NCBI RefSeq assembly: GCF_947495845.1
Contig: NZ_CANMAO010000011.1
Span: 54,112 to 118,111, forward strand
Reading direction: 5' to 3'
Length of the DNA: 64,000 bases
Source of the DNA: an uncultured Endozoicomonas sp.
Lineage (GTDB): Bacteria; Pseudomonadota; Gammaproteobacteria; Pseudomonadales; Endozoicomonadaceae
The position numbers were made by a program, and so were the translations under genes. This document shows positions 62,175-64,000 of the stretch, piece by piece. The first letter of the stretch is position 1. Each line of letters begins with the position of its first letter. The notes under the pieces are model-generated. The model was not told where the DNA came from and did not search any database. It saw only the letters and a program-made list of their open reading frames with translations.

Positions 62175-63581
62175 ATGAAACTGTTCTATCAATACTTTCT
62201 CCTGATATTCCTGTTAATGATCAAGCCCGTTCAGGCTTCTATAAATGAAGAACTGGATCAACTCCTTTCGACTTTACCACCGGGGCATATCCATTCCATA
62301 AAAGTCATTGATGCCGAAACGGGGTCGGTTGTTCTTGATCGAAACAGTCAGTTCAATCTGTTACCGGCCAGCACTGTTAAAGCGATTACCGCTATTTCAG
62401 CATATCAGAGCCTAGGGAAAGATTTTCGCTACGCCACATCATTGCTATCCGATCGCCAGTTGGGTACTAACTCAACCTACTCAGGCAATTTAGTCATTTC
62501 GTTTTCTGGCGATCCATCACTGACGCGACAAGACCTTTCCGGGTTATTGGAGAAGCTTTCTATTAAAGGTGTTGAAACCATTAAAGGGAATATATGGATT
62601 GATGGCTCTATATATGATGGCTACTCAAGAGCCGGTGGTGCAAGTTGGGATGACCACAACATCTGTTTTGCGGCACCGGTCAGTGCGGTCATTCTGGATC
62701 GAAATTGTTTTTATGGTTGGTTGGTGCCGGCAAAAATTCCCGGTGACTATGCACAGATGTTTTACGATGAACCCAACTGGCTTCTATCTATAGACAGTCA
62801 TGTAGTGACCAAAGCGCCGGGTAAGAAGGAAGAAGGTGGTTGTGTTCAGGAAGTGTGGCCAGCACCAGGTCATGAATACCGGCTGGAAGGTTGCCTGGAG
62901 TCTAATAAAAAAAGAGTACGAATGGCGTTCGCTGTTCGTGATCCGGAAGAAGCCGCTGCTCGATATGTGGAATCGTGGTTGGACAAACAGGGAATCGCAC
63001 AGCACGGCAAAGTAATTATTGGTAAACCGGAAGGCAGCTTCAAACAGCTGGTAGCAACTCATCAATCCGAACCGGTACCAGAGTTGCTTCAGGAGCTGTT
63101 GGATAAGTCAGACAATTTGTATGCAGACAGCATATTGAAAACCATCGGTCGAACGGTGAATGGAGACAAAGGCTCATATGCCACAGGGACAGACGCCGTA
63201 CTCGACTTATTAAGAGAGCGAGGAGTGGATTTAACCCGCAGCAGATTAGTGGATGGCTCAGGTTTGTCGCGCTATAACATGCTCAGTGCTGAAGACTTTA
63301 CGGAGATATTAAAAGCAGGATGGGATAACTGGGGTGAAGAAGCACCTTGGTTAGCCATTCGGACTAATGAACGACAATGGCTGAAGACTGGTTATATGAG
63401 TGGCGTGAATACCATGGTGGGGTATGTCTTTAGGGAAGATCGATCGCCGCTGATTTTTGCGGTGCTATTAAATGGTTTGAGGCCAGAGCAACCTGCAAGC
63501 AGAAAAGAAGTGAGAACGTTTCATCAAGGTATCCGAGAGTTTCATCGCTCCTTTCTTAGCCGTTTGGCCGGCTCCAGTTAG
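62175..63581 (+). CDS. dacB: D-alanyl-D-alanine carboxypeptidase/endopeptidase (PBP4)
   Basis: A 468-residue periplasmic peptidoglycan hydrolase. A signal peptide ending VQA precedes the active-site SxxK (LPASTVKAITA, Ser66), the SxN motif (DKSDNLYAD) and KTG (WLKTGYMSG). It trims peptide stems and cleaves cross-links. ATG 62175 is chosen; the longer frame from 62121 would put a non-signal segment ahead of the signal peptide. It ends shortly before the rRNA promoter region. Confidence 0.93.
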   Translation: MKLFYQYFLLIFLLMIKPVQASINEELDQLLSTLPPGHIHSIKVIDAETGSVVLDRNSQFNLLPASTVKAITAISAYQSLGKDFRYATSLLSDRQLGTNSTYSGNLVISFSGDPSLTRQDLSGLLEKLSIKGVETIKGNIWIDGSIYDGYSRAGGASWDDHNICFAAPVSAVILDRNCFYGWLVPAKIPGDYAQMFYDEPNWLLSIDSHVVTKAPGKKEEGGCVQEVWPAPGHEYRLEGCLESNKKRVRMAFAVRDPEEAAARYVESWLDKQGIAQHGKVIIGKPEGSFKQLVATHQSEPVPELLQELLDKSDNLYADSILKTIGRTVNGDKGSYATGTDAVLDLLRERGVDLTRSRLVDGSGLSRYNMLSAEDFTEILKAGWDNWGEEAPWLAIRTNERQWLKTGYMSGVNTMVGYVFREDRSPLIFAVLLNGLRPEQPASRKEVRTFHQGIREFHRSFLSRLAGSS

Positions 63582-63642
63582 GAGGAAGAAACACTCCATA
63601 AAAGAAAGACGACATTTCTTTCTAAAACAGACGACCAACGCT

Positions 63643-63670
63643 TGTTTTCAAATCAAATCTATCTATAATG
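63643..63670 (+). promoter_or_regulatory. rRNA operon promoter-like sequence, first of three
   Basis: TTGTTT and TATAAT spaced by 16 bases, followed by a GCGCAGC discriminator. Predicted by eye. Confidence 0.5.
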
Positions 63671-63734
63671 CGCAGCTCTTCCGGACAGCACTGCTGAACG
63701 AGAAGAGAGATTTTAAATTAGGTTGAATAACCGA

Positions 63735-63762
63735 TTGACAAAATCATTCGGCGCGTTAATAT
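63735..63762 (+). promoter_or_regulatory. rRNA operon promoter-like sequence, second of three
   Basis: TTGACA and TAATAT spaced by 16 bases. Confidence 0.6.
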
Positions 63763-63827
63763 GTGCCTCCGCTGACAAGGTCTGAACGACAACGTCAGCG
63801 AGTTGAAAAGCATCTGAAAACGATCGC

Positions 63828-63855
63828 TTGACAACGAAAGCCGCTTCGGTATGAT
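63828..63855 (+). promoter_or_regulatory. rRNA operon promoter, third of three
   Basis: TTGACA and TATGAT with a 16-base spacer and a GC-rich discriminator (GCGGCCTCG), the kind linked to stringent control of rRNA synthesis. The best of the three. Confidence 0.75.
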
Positions 63856-64000
63856 AGCGGCCTCGCTGATCGGCCCTCTTGTAAGGGGAAAGTCGCCGGT
63901 TGGAGATCAGATAAGACGCGCTTCGGCACGCACTGGTCAGGTTCTTTAACAAGATATCAGACAATTCGTGTGGGCGCTTGTGCGATTGCATCGGTTAAGA
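63856..64000 (+). other. rRNA operon leader with boxA; 16S rRNA expected just past the window
   Basis: The leader contains the antitermination boxA GGTTCTTTAACAA (63940-63952) followed by TCAGACAATTCGTGTGGGCG, the standard sequence ahead of 16S rRNA in Gammaproteobacteria. No mature rRNA is inside the window. Confidence 0.85.

Noticed and set aside
63713..63991. 92-codon reverse frame at the right edge
   Set aside because: It overlaps the rRNA promoters, boxA and leader, which are well supported.

Overview
The window looks like chromosome of a marine, probably host-associated gammaproteobacterium. Gene content and style resemble Endozoicomonas-type Oceanospirillales; this is inference from several AT-rich orphan proteins, a YopJ-like and a HopJ-family protein, a Chlamydia-like hydrolase and very abundant dispersed palindromic repeats. 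No phylogenetic marker lies inside the window, although an rRNA operon begins just past its right edge.

Layout. 0-6.9 kb: a truncated ClC chloride transporter, an lrgAB-type pair, a DUF3820 protein, an AT-rich YopJ-like putative acetyltransferase overlapping a HopJ-family gene, argC behind an ARG box, then yceH and a YcgN-family gene. 7.0-11.9 kb: a tight molybdenum operon, mobA-moaB-moaC-moaD-moaE-modA-modB-modC. 11.9-25.4 kb: a stress-type membrane protein, cspA, a VTT membrane protein, a purine block (NCS2 permease plus two adenine-deaminase paralogues), a DAACS symporter, a YjiK-like protein, a Na/Pi symporter and the reverse-strand mobB-moeA pair. 25.7-30 kb: moaA under a Moco riboswitch, an alpha/beta hydrolase related in style to chlamydial proteins, a pcp pseudogene broken by a repeat, and an aldo/keto reductase. 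Molybdenum cofactor synthesis is thus spread over three loci in 20 kb.

30-42.4 kb: deaD with a long leader, an AT-rich orphan, a hemolysin-III protein, a META/YscW-like lipoprotein, a thioesterase, SEC-C and GIY-YIG proteins, fadD, an H-NS-like gene, a DsbA-family thiol oxidoreductase and a small exported protein. 42.4-48.5 kb: a reverse-strand group of a DUF1302 outer-membrane protein, a diheme cytochrome lipoprotein, a beta-helix lipoprotein and a membrane-anchored AraC regulator. 48.8-52.9 kb: a thiol-dioxygenase-like cupin, uncharacterised genes and a LysR regulator. 52.9-55.2 kb: ilvGM with a complete leader-peptide/attenuator system. 55.4-57.9 kb: a cysteine desulfurase-SufE fusion convergent with tcdA. 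58-63.6 kb: another AT-rich orphan, a Lon-like protease and a PBP4-type dacB. 63.6-64 kb: the promoter region and leader of an rRNA operon, with three tandem promoter-like sequences and a boxA.

At least six families of dispersed palindromic repeats, called A to F here, occupy intergenic space. They disrupt pcp, separate the ilv attenuator from ilvG, sit directly upstream of yceH and the LysR gene, and supply stop codons to two genes. They are the most conspicuous structural theme. Several coding starts were moved downstream where the longest frame ran into repeats or skipped a clear ribosome binding site.
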